This document shows positions 53,062-61,732 of a DNA stretch of 64,000 nucleotides, in pieces (the first letter of the stretch is position 1; each line of letters starts with the position of its first letter). The notes under the pieces are model-generated. The model did not search any database, was not told the DNA's origin, and was given only the letters and a program-made list of their open reading frames with translations. Source of the DNA: Bacteroidota bacterium (GTDB lineage: Bacteria > Bacteroidota > Bacteroidia > NS11-12g > UBA955); assembly GCA_025354385.1 (NCBI GenBank), contig JANXMZ010000025.1, positions 1-64,000 of the forward strand, in the 5' to 3' direction. A program made the translations under genes and the position numbers.

Positions 53062-55164
53062 TTAACTTACTCTTCCCCAAAAATTATCTTGTTGATGCTG
53101 CTTTAAATATTCTAATAAGGGTGCATTCTCTGAAGCCTCTAGTGTAGGGTCATTTTTTAAAACGAATGCAGCAGCCCGTTTGGCAATATCTATAATCTCA
53201 TCATCATGCACGAGGTCGAGTAATTTAAAATCAGGAAGCCCACTTTGCCTTGTGCCCATCAAATCACCCGGACCTCTTAATTCTAAATCCACCTGAGAAA
53301 TTTCAAAGCCATTATTGGTTTTACACATAGTATTGATTCGTTTTTTAGAGGTAAAATTCATATCGTCCTTGGTCATCAGTATACAATAACTTTGATCGCC
53401 ACCACGGCCTACTCTGCCACGTAATTGGTGCAGTTGGGACAAGCCAAAGCGATTGGCATTTTCAATCACCATGACGCTGGCATTGGGCACATTCACACCA
53501 ACTTCAATCACCGTGGTAGAAATCATAATTTGTGTATGTCCTTCTTTAAAACGTTTCATTTCAAAATCTTTCACTTCGGGTTTCATGCGCCCGTGCATTA
53601 AACTAATCTGGTACTTTGGTACTGGGAAAAAATTATTGACCATTTCATAACCATTCATCAAATCATTTAAGTCTAGTTTTTTTGATTCCTCTATGAGCGG
53701 ATAAACGATATAGGCCTGTCTGCCTTTTTCAATTTGATTGCGAATAAACTCCATCACCTCAGCTCTGTAATTTTCTGTACGATAAATGGTTTTAATAGGT
53801 TTTCTGTCTTTAGGTAATTCATTAATGGTAGAAACATCTAATTCGCCATGAACAGTCATTGCCAATGTGCGGGGAATTGGCGTTGCAGTCATTACCAATA
53901 CATGTGGAATTAAGGTTGATTTGTTCCATAATTTAGCGCGTTGCGCTACACCAAATCTATGTTGTTCATCTATGACTACAAACCCTAATTTTTGATAACT
54001 AACATCGTCTTCTATCAAGGCATGTGTACCTATCAAAATTTGAATTTCACCCTGCTGCAATTGTTGTTTTAATATTTCTTTATTTTTTTTTGTTGTTGAA
54101 CCCGTTAATAAAGCAACACACACTGGCATTTCAGAAAGCAAATCTTTTACAGTTAAATAATGTTGTGTGGCCAAAATTTCAGTTGGTGCCATCATGCAAG
54201 TTTGATAGCCATTATCTATGGCAATTAGCATACACAAAACGGCAACAATGGTTTTACCGCTGCCTACATCGCCTTGTAACAATCTGTTCATTTGTTTACC
54301 GCTACCAATGTCGTCCTTTATTTCTTTAATAACCTGTTTCTGTGCATTGGTAAGTTCAAATTGCAGATACTTTTTAAAAAAAGTGTTAAATAAATCGCCA
54401 ACTTTAGGCATGCGAATGCCGCGTTGTTCAAGTAAACGATTGGCTTTGTTTTTTTCGGCTCGCATAGCCAAAGTAAACATTTCATCAAATTTTATTCTGC
54501 GCGTGGCGGCCAATTGTATGGCATTGTTCTGCGGTAAATGTATTTGCTGATAAGCAGATTTTCTATTGATTAGTTTTAAAGGTTTATAGACCGATTCTGG
54601 AATGTATTCAGGGATATCAAAATCTGGATGGTACAACACCTGCTTTATAAGACTCATAAAAAATTTTGAATCCATAAAACGGGCTTTAAGTTTTTCAGTC
54701 AAAGGATATACTGGCTCCAATGGTAATCCCTTGTCGTTGTCGTCTTTCGAGTAAATTTTTATTTCTGGATGTGCGATGGAGAGCTTGCCTTTAAAATCAT
54801 TCACCTTGCCATATACAGTATAAACGGCATCTTCTTTTAGCGCTTTTAAAACATAGTTGTAATTTTTAAACCATATAAGTTCAATGCTGCCGCTACTATC
54901 GATTAAAATAGCTGTGAGCCTTTTAGATTGTAGATTTCCGGTGGTTGTAATTTGTTTTAGTTGCCCTCGAAGTTGCACGCTTCCCATTTCTTCGCTCAAT
55001 TCCTTTATTTGACTTAATGCTGATTTGTCTACGTGTTTGGTAGGGAAGTATTGGATTAAATCAAAGTAATTAAATAAGCCAATTTCTGAAGCTATGAGTT
55101 CTGCTTTTTGCGGGCCAACACCTTTCAAATAAGCAATACCAGTATTGAGTAATTTATTTTCCAA
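53062..55164 (-). CDS. recG: ATP-dependent DNA helicase RecG
   Basis: A 700-residue monomeric helicase that remodels stalled forks and Holliday junctions. Order: N-terminal wedge/OB domain (about 1-230, YLKGVGPQKAELI), motif I GDVGSGKTIVA, motif II DEQHRFG, motif III TATPIPRTLAM, motif VI QLRGRVGRG, and the C-terminal QVDLELRGPGDLMGTRQSG block. The frame is open to a TTG at 55188, but a -7 box at 55186-55193 covers it; the TTG at 55164 gives the family-typical ENKLLNTGIAYLKGVGP opening and an 18-base leader. Confidence 0.95.
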   Translation of the reverse strand: MENKLLNTGIAYLKGVGPQKAELIASEIGLFNYFDLIQYFPTKHVDKSALSQIKELSEEMGSVQLRGQLKQITTTGNLQSKRLTAILIDSSGSIELIWFKNYNYVLKALKEDAVYTVYGKVNDFKGKLSIAHPEIKIYSKDDNDKGLPLEPVYPLTEKLKARFMDSKFFMSLIKQVLYHPDFDIPEYIPESVYKPLKLINRKSAYQQIHLPQNNAIQLAATRRIKFDEMFTLAMRAEKNKANRLLEQRGIRMPKVGDLFNTFFKKYLQFELTNAQKQVIKEIKDDIGSGKQMNRLLQGDVGSGKTIVAVLCMLIAIDNGYQTCMMAPTEILATQHYLTVKDLLSEMPVCVALLTGSTTKKNKEILKQQLQQGEIQILIGTHALIEDDVSYQKLGFVVIDEQHRFGVAQRAKLWNKSTLIPHVLVMTATPIPRTLAMTVHGELDVSTINELPKDRKPIKTIYRTENYRAEVMEFIRNQIEKGRQAYIVYPLIEESKKLDLNDLMNGYEMVNNFFPVPKYQISLMHGRMKPEVKDFEMKRFKEGHTQIMISTTVIEVGVNVPNASVMVIENANRFGLSQLHQLRGRVGRGGDQSYCILMTKDDMNFTSKKRINTMCKTNNGFEISQVDLELRGPGDLMGTRQSGLPDFKLLDLVHDDEIIDIAKRAAAFVLKNDPTLEASENAPLLEYLKQHQQDNFWGRVS

Positions 55165-55185
55165 ATGCCCTAATTTTTTAGGAAA

Positions 55186-55193
55186 CAAATCTA
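55186..55193 (-). promoter_or_regulatory. -7 box of recG
   Basis: Minus-strand TAGATTTG, TAnnTTTG match, predicted start about 55182. It overlaps the outermost possible start codon and so rules it out. Confidence 0.5.
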
Positions 55194-55258
55194 TATAGAA
55201 AAATCAGAACATTTTATTTGATTTCAGATTTGCATTTAATTTTGTAATTTTATTTTTT

Positions 55259-55303
55259 ACAATTCATAATTTAATCTATATCAAATAGTGAATTGTGAAT
55301 TGT
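55259..55303. promoter_or_regulatory. Three copies of an 8-base motif upstream of NtrC-type gene
   Basis: ACAATTCA at 55259-55266 is the exact reverse complement of TGAATTGT at 55289-55296 and 55296-55303 (the last two share one base). They lie between the divergent recG and regulator promoters and could be an operator for autoregulation. Inference only. Confidence 0.35.
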
Positions 55304-55339
55304 ACAAAACTTGTGCATTTCAGACAATACTTAATTGTA

Positions 55340-55347
55340 TATTTTTG
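55340..55347 (+). promoter_or_regulatory. -7 box of NtrC-type regulator gene
   Basis: TATTTTTG, TAnnTTTG match, about 11 bases of leader to the ATG at 55362. Confidence 0.5.
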
Positions 55348-55361
55348 AATACACTTAAAAT

Positions 55362-56717
55362 ATGCCGAAAATATTAGTTATAGATGACGAAAAGCCAATC
55401 AGAGATGCGCTTCAAAATATTCTGACTGCCGAACAATATCAAGTTGATTTGGCCGAGAATGGTAAGAAAGGTCTTGAATTATTGAACGAAAATGGATATG
55501 ATGTTGTTTTGTGCGATATCAAAATGCCAAATATGGATGGTTTAGAAGTAATGAGTAAAGCCATTGAAATTGCTCCCGAGGTTCCCTTTATATTAATTTC
55601 AGGTCATGGTACCATCGATATTGCTGTTGAAGCGGTTCGAAAAGGAGCCTATGACTTTATTGCTAAGCCGCCAGATTTAAACCGCTTGCTAATTACCATT
55701 CGCAACGCAGTTGATAAAAATAATTTGGTTGTAGAAACCAAGGTATTGCGAAGAAAGGTTACCAAAACCAGAGATATTATTGGAGATACCCCTGCCGTTA
55801 ATAAAATAAAAGATACCATAGAAAAAGTAGCTCCAACAGATGCCCGTGTATTAATTACTGGTGAAAACGGAACTGGTAAAGAGCTTGTTGCGCGTTGGAT
55901 TCACGAGAAAAGCAACAGAGCCAATTCACCTTTAATTGAAGTGAATTGTGCGGCTATTCCTACCGAATTAATTGAAAGCGAATTGTTCGGTCATGAGAAA
56001 GGCGCCTTTACTACAGCCATTAAACAACGCATTGGAAAATTCGAACAAGCCCATGGTGGCACCTTGTTTTTAGATGAAATAGGCGATATGAGTTTAGCCG
56101 CACAAGCTAAAGTATTGCGCGTTATTCAAGAAGGTGTATTGCAACGTGTAGGTGGCGATAAATCTGTGAATGTCGATGTGCGCGTATTGGCAGCAACAAA
56201 TAAAAATTTATTAGAGGAAGTAGAGAAAGGGACTTTTCGTTTAGACCTTTATCACCGCCTCAGTGTAATCATGATTCATGTGCCAACCTTGAACGAAAGA
56301 GTAGATGATATACCAGTTATTGCAGAAAAATTCTTGAAAGAAATTTGTGAAGATGCTGGTGTTAAAAAGAATTTTGCAGCAGGTGCTTTAGATGAATTGA
56401 AGAATGTAACCTGGACCGGAAATATTCGAGAATTAAGAAATGTTGTGGAGCGCTTGGTAATTCTATCGGATGCCAAAATAACAGTTGAAGACGTTATTGC
56501 TTATAGCAACCCATCCTCTCCTGTTTCTAAAACTCAAAATGTACTGTTAGATAAGTTCGATAAGTTCCAAGATTTTAAAGACTATGCTGAGACCATTTTC
56601 TTAGAATCGAAATTGAAAAAGAACAATTGGAATGTCGCTAAAACAGCTGTTGAAGTGGATATTCAAAGAAGTCACCTTTACAACAAAATTGAAAAATATA
56701 AATTAAAAAGAAGCTAA
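55362..56717 (+). CDS. NtrC-family sigma-54-type response regulator
   Basis: A 451-residue regulator. Receiver (about 3-118) with acidic IDDE and phospho-acceptor Asp52 ([10 protein letters not shown]); AAA+ domain (about 140-375) with Walker A GENGTGKE (about 167), the sigma-54 contact loop at 214-219 reading GAFTTA rather than GAFTGA, Walker [13 protein letters not shown], and RELRNVVER; and a C-terminal Fis-type helix-turn-helix ([24 protein letters not shown]). It would activate RpoN promoters, but no kinase partner or rpoN is in the window. It ends one base before the Sua5 gene. Confidence 0.92.
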   Translation: MPKILVIDDEKPIRDALQNILTAEQYQVDLAENGKKGLELLNENGYDVVLCDIKMPNMDGLEVMSKAIEIAPEVPFILISGHGTIDIAVEAVRKGAYDFIAKPPDLNRLLITIRNAVDKNNLVVETKVLRRKVTKTRDIIGDTPAVNKIKDTIEKVAPTDARVLITGENGTGKELVARWIHEKSNRANSPLIEVNCAAIPTELIESELFGHEKGAFTTAIKQRIGKFEQAHGGTLFLDEIGDMSLAAQAKVLRVIQEGVLQRVGGDKSVNVDVRVLAATNKNLLEEVEKGTFRLDLYHRLSVIMIHVPTLNERVDDIPVIAEKFLKEICEDAGVKKNFAAGALDELKNVTWTGNIRELRNVVERLVILSDAKITVEDVIAYSNPSSPVSKTQNVLLDKFDKFQDFKDYAETIFLESKLKKNNWNVAKTAVEVDIQRSHLYNKIEKYKLKRS

Positions 56718-56718
56718 T

Positions 56719-57675
56719 ATGATAGGCGTAGATATCGACCATGCAGTAGAGCTTTTAGAGCAGAATTTGCCAGTAGCTATTCCCACCGAAACCGTATATG
56801 GTTTAGCTGCCAATGCATTGAATGAAGATGCAATCGTTTCTGTATTTAAAGCGAAGAATCGTCCTTTTTTCGATCCTCTTATTTTGCATGTTGTCAATAT
56901 TTTTGAGGCCTATAATTATGTTGAGTCCATTAACGAAACAGCTTTGAAACTTGCTAATGCTTTTTGGCCTGGGCCACTCACATTATTGCTTAAAAAGAAA
57001 TCAAATATTCCTTACATTGCTACAGCCGGGAGTGATTATGTAGCAGTGCGAGTTCCTAATCATCCCATGACCTTGTCGTTACTCAGTCAATTGGAATTTC
57101 CTTTGGTAGCGCCAAGTGCCAATCCATTCGGTTTTATTAGCCCAACTACTGCAGAGCATGTAGAAGCCCAGTTAGGTAAATTAATTCCTTATATTTTAGA
57201 TGGTGATGAGTGTGCAGTTGGAATCGAAAGTACCATTGTAGATTGCTCGGGAGATGATGTGGTGATCTTGCGTTTAGGTGGACTTGATATTGCCCATATA
57301 GAAAATGTGATAGGCAAAAAGGTAGTGTTGAATATTAGTCAGAACAGCAATCCGAATGCACCTGGACAATTAGATAAGCATTATTCTCCCGCCAAACCAT
57401 TTAAAATAGTAGATAATATTGAGCAACACATTGCGGAGTTTGCGGATCAAAAAATTAGCGTATTGAGCTTTGGCGAAGTGCATTTGCCTTCTCATATTAT
57501 CCAATTTAATTTAAGTGAGAAGGGTAGCTTGGAAGAAGCTGCCAAGAATTTATTCAGCATGATGCACCTATTAGATCAAAGCAATTCTGACATGATAATC
57601 ACTGATTTGGTGCCTCCAGAGGGTTTAGGTTTGGCGATTAATGATAGATTGATGCGGGCTGCTCATATGGCTTAA
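56719..57675 (+). CDS. L-threonylcarbamoyladenylate synthase (Sua5/YwlC type)
   Basis: A 318-residue Sua5-type enzyme for the first step of t6A tRNA modification, making threonylcarbamoyl-AMP from Thr, bicarbonate and ATP. The TsaC core (about 1-200) has IPTETVYGLAANAL, KRP-like KAKNRPFFDPL, FWPGPLTLLLKKK, VAVRVPNHP and APSANPFG; the C-terminal Sua5 extension (about 240-318) is present with the PGQLDKHYSPAKPF linker. Starts one base after the regulator's stop, so cotranscribed. Confidence 0.95.
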   Translation: MIGVDIDHAVELLEQNLPVAIPTETVYGLAANALNEDAIVSVFKAKNRPFFDPLILHVVNIFEAYNYVESINETALKLANAFWPGPLTLLLKKKSNIPYIATAGSDYVAVRVPNHPMTLSLLSQLEFPLVAPSANPFGFISPTTAEHVEAQLGKLIPYILDGDECAVGIESTIVDCSGDDVVILRLGGLDIAHIENVIGKKVVLNISQNSNPNAPGQLDKHYSPAKPFKIVDNIEQHIAEFADQKISVLSFGEVHLPSHIIQFNLSEKGSLEEAAKNLFSMMHLLDQSNSDMIITDLVPPEGLGLAINDRLMRAAHMA

Positions 57676-57757
57676 TCAATATTTGAAGCACCAATATTTT
57701 CAATAGGTATATCGCTAAAACCTATTGCAATAAAAATAATAGCTTGTAACAATTCCT

Positions 57758-57765
57758 TAATTTTG
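57758..57765 (+). promoter_or_regulatory. -7 box of flavoprotein-radical SAM unit
   Basis: TAATTTTG, TAnnTTTG match, about 12 bases of leader to the GTG at 57781. Confidence 0.5.
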
Positions 57766-57780
57766 TATCTCTAATTCAAC

Positions 57781-58488
57781 GTGAATTCAATTCAATTTCA
57801 TAAAGCAAAAATTACCAATTTAATTCAAGAAACACCAAATGTCAAAAGATTTGTGTTGACATTTCCTTTTGAAATTTCATTTAAAGCGGGACAATTTGTA
57901 ATGTTGAAATTTGAAGGATTAAATCATCAGTTTGATACACGTAGTTATTCAATCGCAGGCCAGATTAATGCAAGTAGTATTGAATTGTGCGTGGTATATA
58001 AAGAAGATGGGGCCGCAACGCCTTTGTTATTTAATAATAAAATTGGAGATGAATTGCTGTCTTCCTCCCCCGAAGGACGTTTTGTTTTACCTGAAGAACC
58101 AATCAATAAAAATTTGTTTTTTATCTGCACTGGAACGGGAGTGGCCCCTTTTCGATGTATGATAAAAGAGTTGCTTCTTGAAAGAAATCACAAATTACCT
58201 GTACGTCTATTTTTTGGGTGCAGAAAAAGAGAAGATTTACTTTATCAATCAGAATTTGAACAATTGCAAATGGATTATCCTAATTTTTCCTATCTTCCAG
58301 TTCTCAGTCGAGAGTCATGGGATGGACTTACAGGATATGTTCATCCTCATTATCAAAAAGTTTTGGAAACAACTGCTGATGCCTTGTTTTACCTTTGTGG
58401 ATGGACAGAAATGATAAAAGAAACCAGAGATAATATTAAGAATTTAGGATATACAAGGCAAGATATAAAAGTTGAATTTTACGATTAA
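57781..58488 (+). CDS. Ferredoxin-NADP-reductase-like flavoprotein
   Basis: A 235-residue two-domain flavoenzyme. FAD domain (about 1-105): RSYSIAGQ is the FAD-binding RxYS motif, preceded by FKAGQFVMLKF; NAD(P) domain (about 110-235): CTGTGVAPFRCM and the C-terminal LCGWTEMIKETRD (the CG motif). The protein ends KVEFYD, as in ferredoxin or flavodoxin reductases with no [2Fe-2S] domain. It moves electrons between NAD(P)H and a one-electron carrier. Starts with GTG. The radical SAM gene follows after five bases, so it probably serves as its electron source. Confidence 0.88.
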   Translation: MNSIQFHKAKITNLIQETPNVKRFVLTFPFEISFKAGQFVMLKFEGLNHQFDTRSYSIAGQINASSIELCVVYKEDGAATPLLFNNKIGDELLSSSPEGRFVLPEEPINKNLFFICTGTGVAPFRCMIKELLLERNHKLPVRLFFGCRKREDLLYQSEFEQLQMDYPNFSYLPVLSRESWDGLTGYVHPHYQKVLETTADALFYLCGWTEMIKETRDNIKNLGYTRQDIKVEFYD

Positions 58489-58493
58489 TAAAA

Positions 58494-59519
58494 TTGAATA
58501 AAAACTACAAAGACATACGCAATTTATTAAGTAAAAATTTAACCTATAAAAGGGTGCTTAATGCTACCAAAGTAATAAGCAGTTATTACGTTTCCAAAAT
58601 AATAAGGAAGCCAGTACAATGGGGACAACCCATCGCATTTTCTGTTGAGCCAACCACATCTTGTAATCTGCGCTGTCCGCAGTGCCCAAGCGGTTTGCGC
58701 AGTTTCTCACGACCGACAGGTATGTTGCTTCAACCAGTGTTCGAGCGCATTATTGATGAGTTACACCCAACCACTGGATATATTACTCTTTATTTTCAAG
58801 GTGAACCTTATTTGAATACAAAATTTTTAGACATGGTAGAATATGCCAATCGACATAAAATTTACACAGCTACTAGTACCAATGCCCATTATTTAAATAA
58901 AGAAAATTCTATTAAAACCATTAGGAGTGGTTTAGACAGGTTAATTATTTCAATTGATGGAACTACACAAGATACATACGGGAAATACAGACTAGGTGGA
59001 AAACTTGACAAGGTATTGGAAGGCACTAAAAATTTAGTAACAGCCAAAAAGGAATTGAAATCCTCAACACCACATATTATTTGGCAATTCATTGTTTTTA
59101 AACATAATGAACATCAACTTGAGGAAGTAAAACAATTGGCAAAAGAATATCAAGTAGATGAATTAGCAATTAAATCGGCACAAATTTATGATTATGAAAA
59201 TGGAAGTGAACTGATACCAGAAAATGAAGCTTTTAGCAGATACCAAAAAGACGATAATGATTACAAGATTAAAAATAAATTATTGAATCATTGTTGGCGT
59301 TTATGGCACAGTTGTGTGATAACTTGGGACGGCAAAGTAGTGCCTTGTTGTTTCGACAAAGATGGTACTTACCAGCTGGGAAATTTAAGTGAAAAAACAT
59401 TTGAAGAAATATGGCAGAGTGATAACTATAACCATTTCAGAAGTCAGATTTTAAAAGGCAGACAATACATTGATATTTGTAAAAATTGCAGTGAAGGCGC
59501 TGCTGTTTGGCAAAATTAA
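58494..59519 (+). CDS. Radical SAM/SPASM enzyme
   Basis: A 341-residue radical SAM protein. The cluster motif CNLRCPQC (Cys57, Cys61, Cys64) follows a PTT, and the C-terminal SPASM region (about 265-335) has seven cysteines: HCWRLWHSCVITWDGKVVPCCFDKDGTYQLGN, then CKNCSE. SPASM enzymes modify peptides (thioether, decarboxylation) or build cofactors; the lipid/HopH-type subgroup is another possibility. No precursor peptide is seen nearby. The gene starts with TTG at 58494, five bases after the flavoprotein gene, which supports their pairing. Confidence 0.88.
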   Translation: MNKNYKDIRNLLSKNLTYKRVLNATKVISSYYVSKIIRKPVQWGQPIAFSVEPTTSCNLRCPQCPSGLRSFSRPTGMLLQPVFERIIDELHPTTGYITLYFQGEPYLNTKFLDMVEYANRHKIYTATSTNAHYLNKENSIKTIRSGLDRLIISIDGTTQDTYGKYRLGGKLDKVLEGTKNLVTAKKELKSSTPHIIWQFIVFKHNEHQLEEVKQLAKEYQVDELAIKSAQIYDYENGSELIPENEAFSRYQKDDNDYKIKNKLLNHCWRLWHSCVITWDGKVVPCCFDKDGTYQLGNLSEKTFEEIWQSDNYNHFRSQILKGRQYIDICKNCSEGAAVWQN

Positions 59520-59520
59520 A

Positions 59521-60597
59521 CTAACGTACTACAAAAAAAGTACCCCGCAGTTCATACCATTTTTTATCATTATCCAGATAATTTATTTTATAGACATAAA
59601 CATCCTGTTGCACCAAAGCGCCATTTACTTTGCAATCCCATCCTGCATTGATATCCTTGGTTTCAAATAACAATTCACCCCATCTATTGTAGATGCTAAA
59701 GGTGTATTCTTTGGGTGTAAAATTCCATAATTTCACAAATACATCATTCAATAAATCGGCATTGGGACTTACCGCATTTGGAATAAACACTAGGTGAGGA
59801 CAGCTATCTATTAATTCAATTTGATCGGTAGCAGTGCAGTTGTCGGGAGTAGTAACTTGCACCGTGTATGTGCCGGGTAAAGTGGCCGTTATCTGTTTAG
59901 TTACTTCCCCTGTTGGGGTCCATAAATATTGATATCCAGCGCCGCCTTGAGCTACAAGTACAATGCTCTGATTCTGACACATGGTTTTGTCTTGACCAAG
60001 GTTCACTGTCGGACTGGGGTATTGGGTAATATTAACTTCCTTATATACGCTATCGCAGGTTCTCGTTTTACTATCGCTTGGAATGGTGATTTTTACCCAA
60101 TATTTTCCAATGTTATTGGCAACAATGGAGGGCGTAACTTCACCAGTGCTCCATTCGTATTTTATTCCTGTAAATGAAGTTGTATTGAGGGTTAATGCAA
60201 AAGTATTTCCACTGCAATATCCAGTGTCTTTTGGAAAATAAAAGGCAGGTATTGGCCAATCTCTAACAATTATAGTAAATGTATCGTATTGGGTTTGACC
60301 AGTACTAGTAAAAGTAGATACATTGTAAGTTTTAAATTGCCCTGCCGTATGATAATATACAGGATTTGTTGTCAATAGATTACTAGAAGTAATATCGCCA
60401 CCTAATATCGACCACAAAACAACATCTGGATAAGCACCGGTTGTTGGATCGGGGTAGGTTATAAATCTGACCCCATCATCTTTACAAATAGTCACTGTTT
60501 TTCCAGCAAATGAATTATTCAATCCAATAAAAGTTAGTAAAAATAATATTGGCAATTTTAACTTATTGGCTATTGTATCAAAAAAAATCAAATTCAT
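59521..60597 (-). CDS. T9SS type B (gliding-associated tail) secreted protein
   Basis: A 358-residue secreted protein: signal peptide about 1-31 (LNNSFA-G), two or three Ig/PKD-like modules with paired cysteines (GYCSGNTFALTLN, TMCQNQSIVLVA), then a type B sorting tail (IPNAVSPNADLLNDVF, IYNRWGELLFETKD, ending GTFFVVR). Likely T9SS cargo at the cell surface. Its ATG directly follows the stop of the dehydrogenase-like gene (TAAATG, no gap), so the two are translationally coupled. Confidence 0.88.
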   Translation of the reverse strand: MNLIFFDTIANKLKLPILFLLTFIGLNNSFAGKTVTICKDDGVRFITYPDPTTGAYPDVVLWSILGGDITSSNLLTTNPVYYHTAGQFKTYNVSTFTSTGQTQYDTFTIIVRDWPIPAFYFPKDTGYCSGNTFALTLNTTSFTGIKYEWSTGEVTPSIVANNIGKYWVKITIPSDSKTRTCDSVYKEVNITQYPSPTVNLGQDKTMCQNQSIVLVAQGGAGYQYLWTPTGEVTKQITATLPGTYTVQVTTPDNCTATDQIELIDSCPHLVFIPNAVSPNADLLNDVFVKLWNFTPKEYTFSIYNRWGELLFETKDINAGWDCKVNGALVQQDVYVYKINYLDNDKKWYELRGTFFVVR

Positions 60598-61257
60598 TTA
60601 ATTGTTAATGACTTTTAAATATTCAGTTTTCAATAAACTACAAATTTTATATCTTTCATCGTGTGTGTCCAATGCCATTGCATTTAGTATTTCATAAACA
60701 TTTTGAATGCCTATTAATTCGCACCATTCAAATGGACCATAAGGATAAGCGGTGCCAAGTTTCATGCCTTTGTCGATATCAATTTTACTAGCCGTACTTT
60801 CTTGTAAAGTAAAAAATCCTTCATTGATAATCATGCAAATAATTCTCGCACTTACCATGCCAATTCTGCTTTCCACCAAACTTATTGTTTGCCAACCTAA
60901 AGATTTAATAAAATCTATATTCAATTCATCGTTAATAATACAGGCCTCCAACAATGGTCGTTTTAAAAAAGTAGGTAAGGCATTGATACCAATTACCTGT
61001 TGTTGCAAACTTTTAGGAATAGCTTGGTGCAATTGAATTTTTACAGAACTAAGGCATACAATAGTAATAGGGTTTATGCCAATATAATCTTGAATTGAGT
61101 TGGGCCTATTATCAAAATCCAAATCAAAAATAACATCGTAAGAGGAGGATGAAATATTTTTTGTATTTTCGAGCACTGAATAATGACAGGCAGCCAATGA
61201 AAGTACTGAATTTAATTCTTCTAATTGTTTTGGCGAGCCTATTGCAGCAATGTTCAT
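60598..61257 (-). CDS. 3-hydroxyacyl-CoA-dehydrogenase-like protein, probably inactive
   Basis: A 219-residue protein whose C-terminal half is a 3HCDH C-domain: SRIGMVSARIICMIINEGFFTLQESTAS, DIDKGMKLGTAYPYGPFEWCELIG. The N-terminal Rossmann half is shortened and lacks the GxGxxG dinucleotide motif (AAIGSPKQLEE instead), and the HFFNP block that bears the catalytic His reads GINALPTF, with Asn in the His position by my alignment. So NAD-dependent dehydrogenation is doubtful; an accessory or non-catalytic CoA-binding role is possible. The codon at 61260 is TTG; I use the ATG at 61257. Directly followed by a T9SS gene with no gap. Confidence 0.7.
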   Translation of the reverse strand: MNIAAIGSPKQLEELNSVLSLAACHYSVLENTKNISSSSYDVIFDLDFDNRPNSIQDYIGINPITIVCLSSVKIQLHQAIPKSLQQQVIGINALPTFLKRPLLEACIINDELNIDFIKSLGWQTISLVESRIGMVSARIICMIINEGFFTLQESTASKIDIDKGMKLGTAYPYGPFEWCELIGIQNVYEILNAMALDTHDERYKICSLLKTEYLKVINN

Positions 61258-61661
61258 CAAGACGCAAAAATAACACTACTCTCATGGAAAAAAAAATCAT
61301 TTTAACAACAAAGGCTCCAGCGCCAATTGGGCCTTATTCACAGGCTGTATACATAGGTAATACACTTTATTGTAGCGGTCAAATTGCACTTAAACCCGAT
61401 AGTACTCTTGCAATCGAGAATATAGAAGCAGAAACAAATCAAGTAATGCACAACATAGGAGAAGTATTAAAGGCTGCTCATATGGATTATTCGCACATTG
61501 TGAAAACATCTATTTTTTTGACGGATATGAATGATTTTGCGAAAATAAATACGGCTTATTCAAGCTATTTTAAAAATGATTTCCCCGCACGCGAAACCGT
61601 TCAAGTAAGTGCTTTGCCAAAAGGGGTTCACGTGGAAATTTCTGTTATAGCAGTTAAGTAA
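61197..61661 (+). CDS. RidA-family protein, possibly a lipoprotein
   Basis: A 154-residue protein from the ATG at 61197. The RidA (YjgF) domain covers about 30-154: APAPIGPYSQAVYIGNTLYCSGQIAL and RETVQVSALPKGVHVEISVIA, with the conserved Arg and Glu that act on imines/enamines. In front is MKVLNLILLIVLASLLQQC-SSRRKN, resembling a signal peptide with a near-lipobox, so the protein may be exported. Starting instead at the ATG at 61284 gives an ordinary 125-residue cytosolic RidA. The longer form overlaps the divergent dehydrogenase-like gene by 61 bases. I favour the longer form moderately. Confidence 0.75.
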   Translation: MKVLNLILLIVLASLLQQCSSRRKNNTTLMEKKIILTTKAPAPIGPYSQAVYIGNTLYCSGQIALKPDSTLAIENIEAETNQVMHNIGEVLKAAHMDYSHIVKTSIFLTDMNDFAKINTAYSSYFKNDFPARETVQVSALPKGVHVEISVIAVK

Positions 61662-61677
61662 AAAGCGTAATAATAAA

Positions 61678-61716
61678 TAAAGCCTGTCTATTATAATATT
61701 AGACAGGCTTTTTTTT
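61678..61716. terminator. Bidirectional rho-independent terminator
   Basis: AAGCCTGTCTAAT/ATTAGACAGGCTT hairpin with about ten-base T run to the right. It lies between convergent ridA and the DUF5684-like gene and may serve both. Confidence 0.88.
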
Positions 61717-61732
61717 ATTTGAACTTGCTCAA

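Noticed and set aside
61149..61196. Further upstream start for the RidA gene
   Set aside because: The residues before the ATG at 61197 are not signal-like and would lengthen the overlap with the divergent gene.
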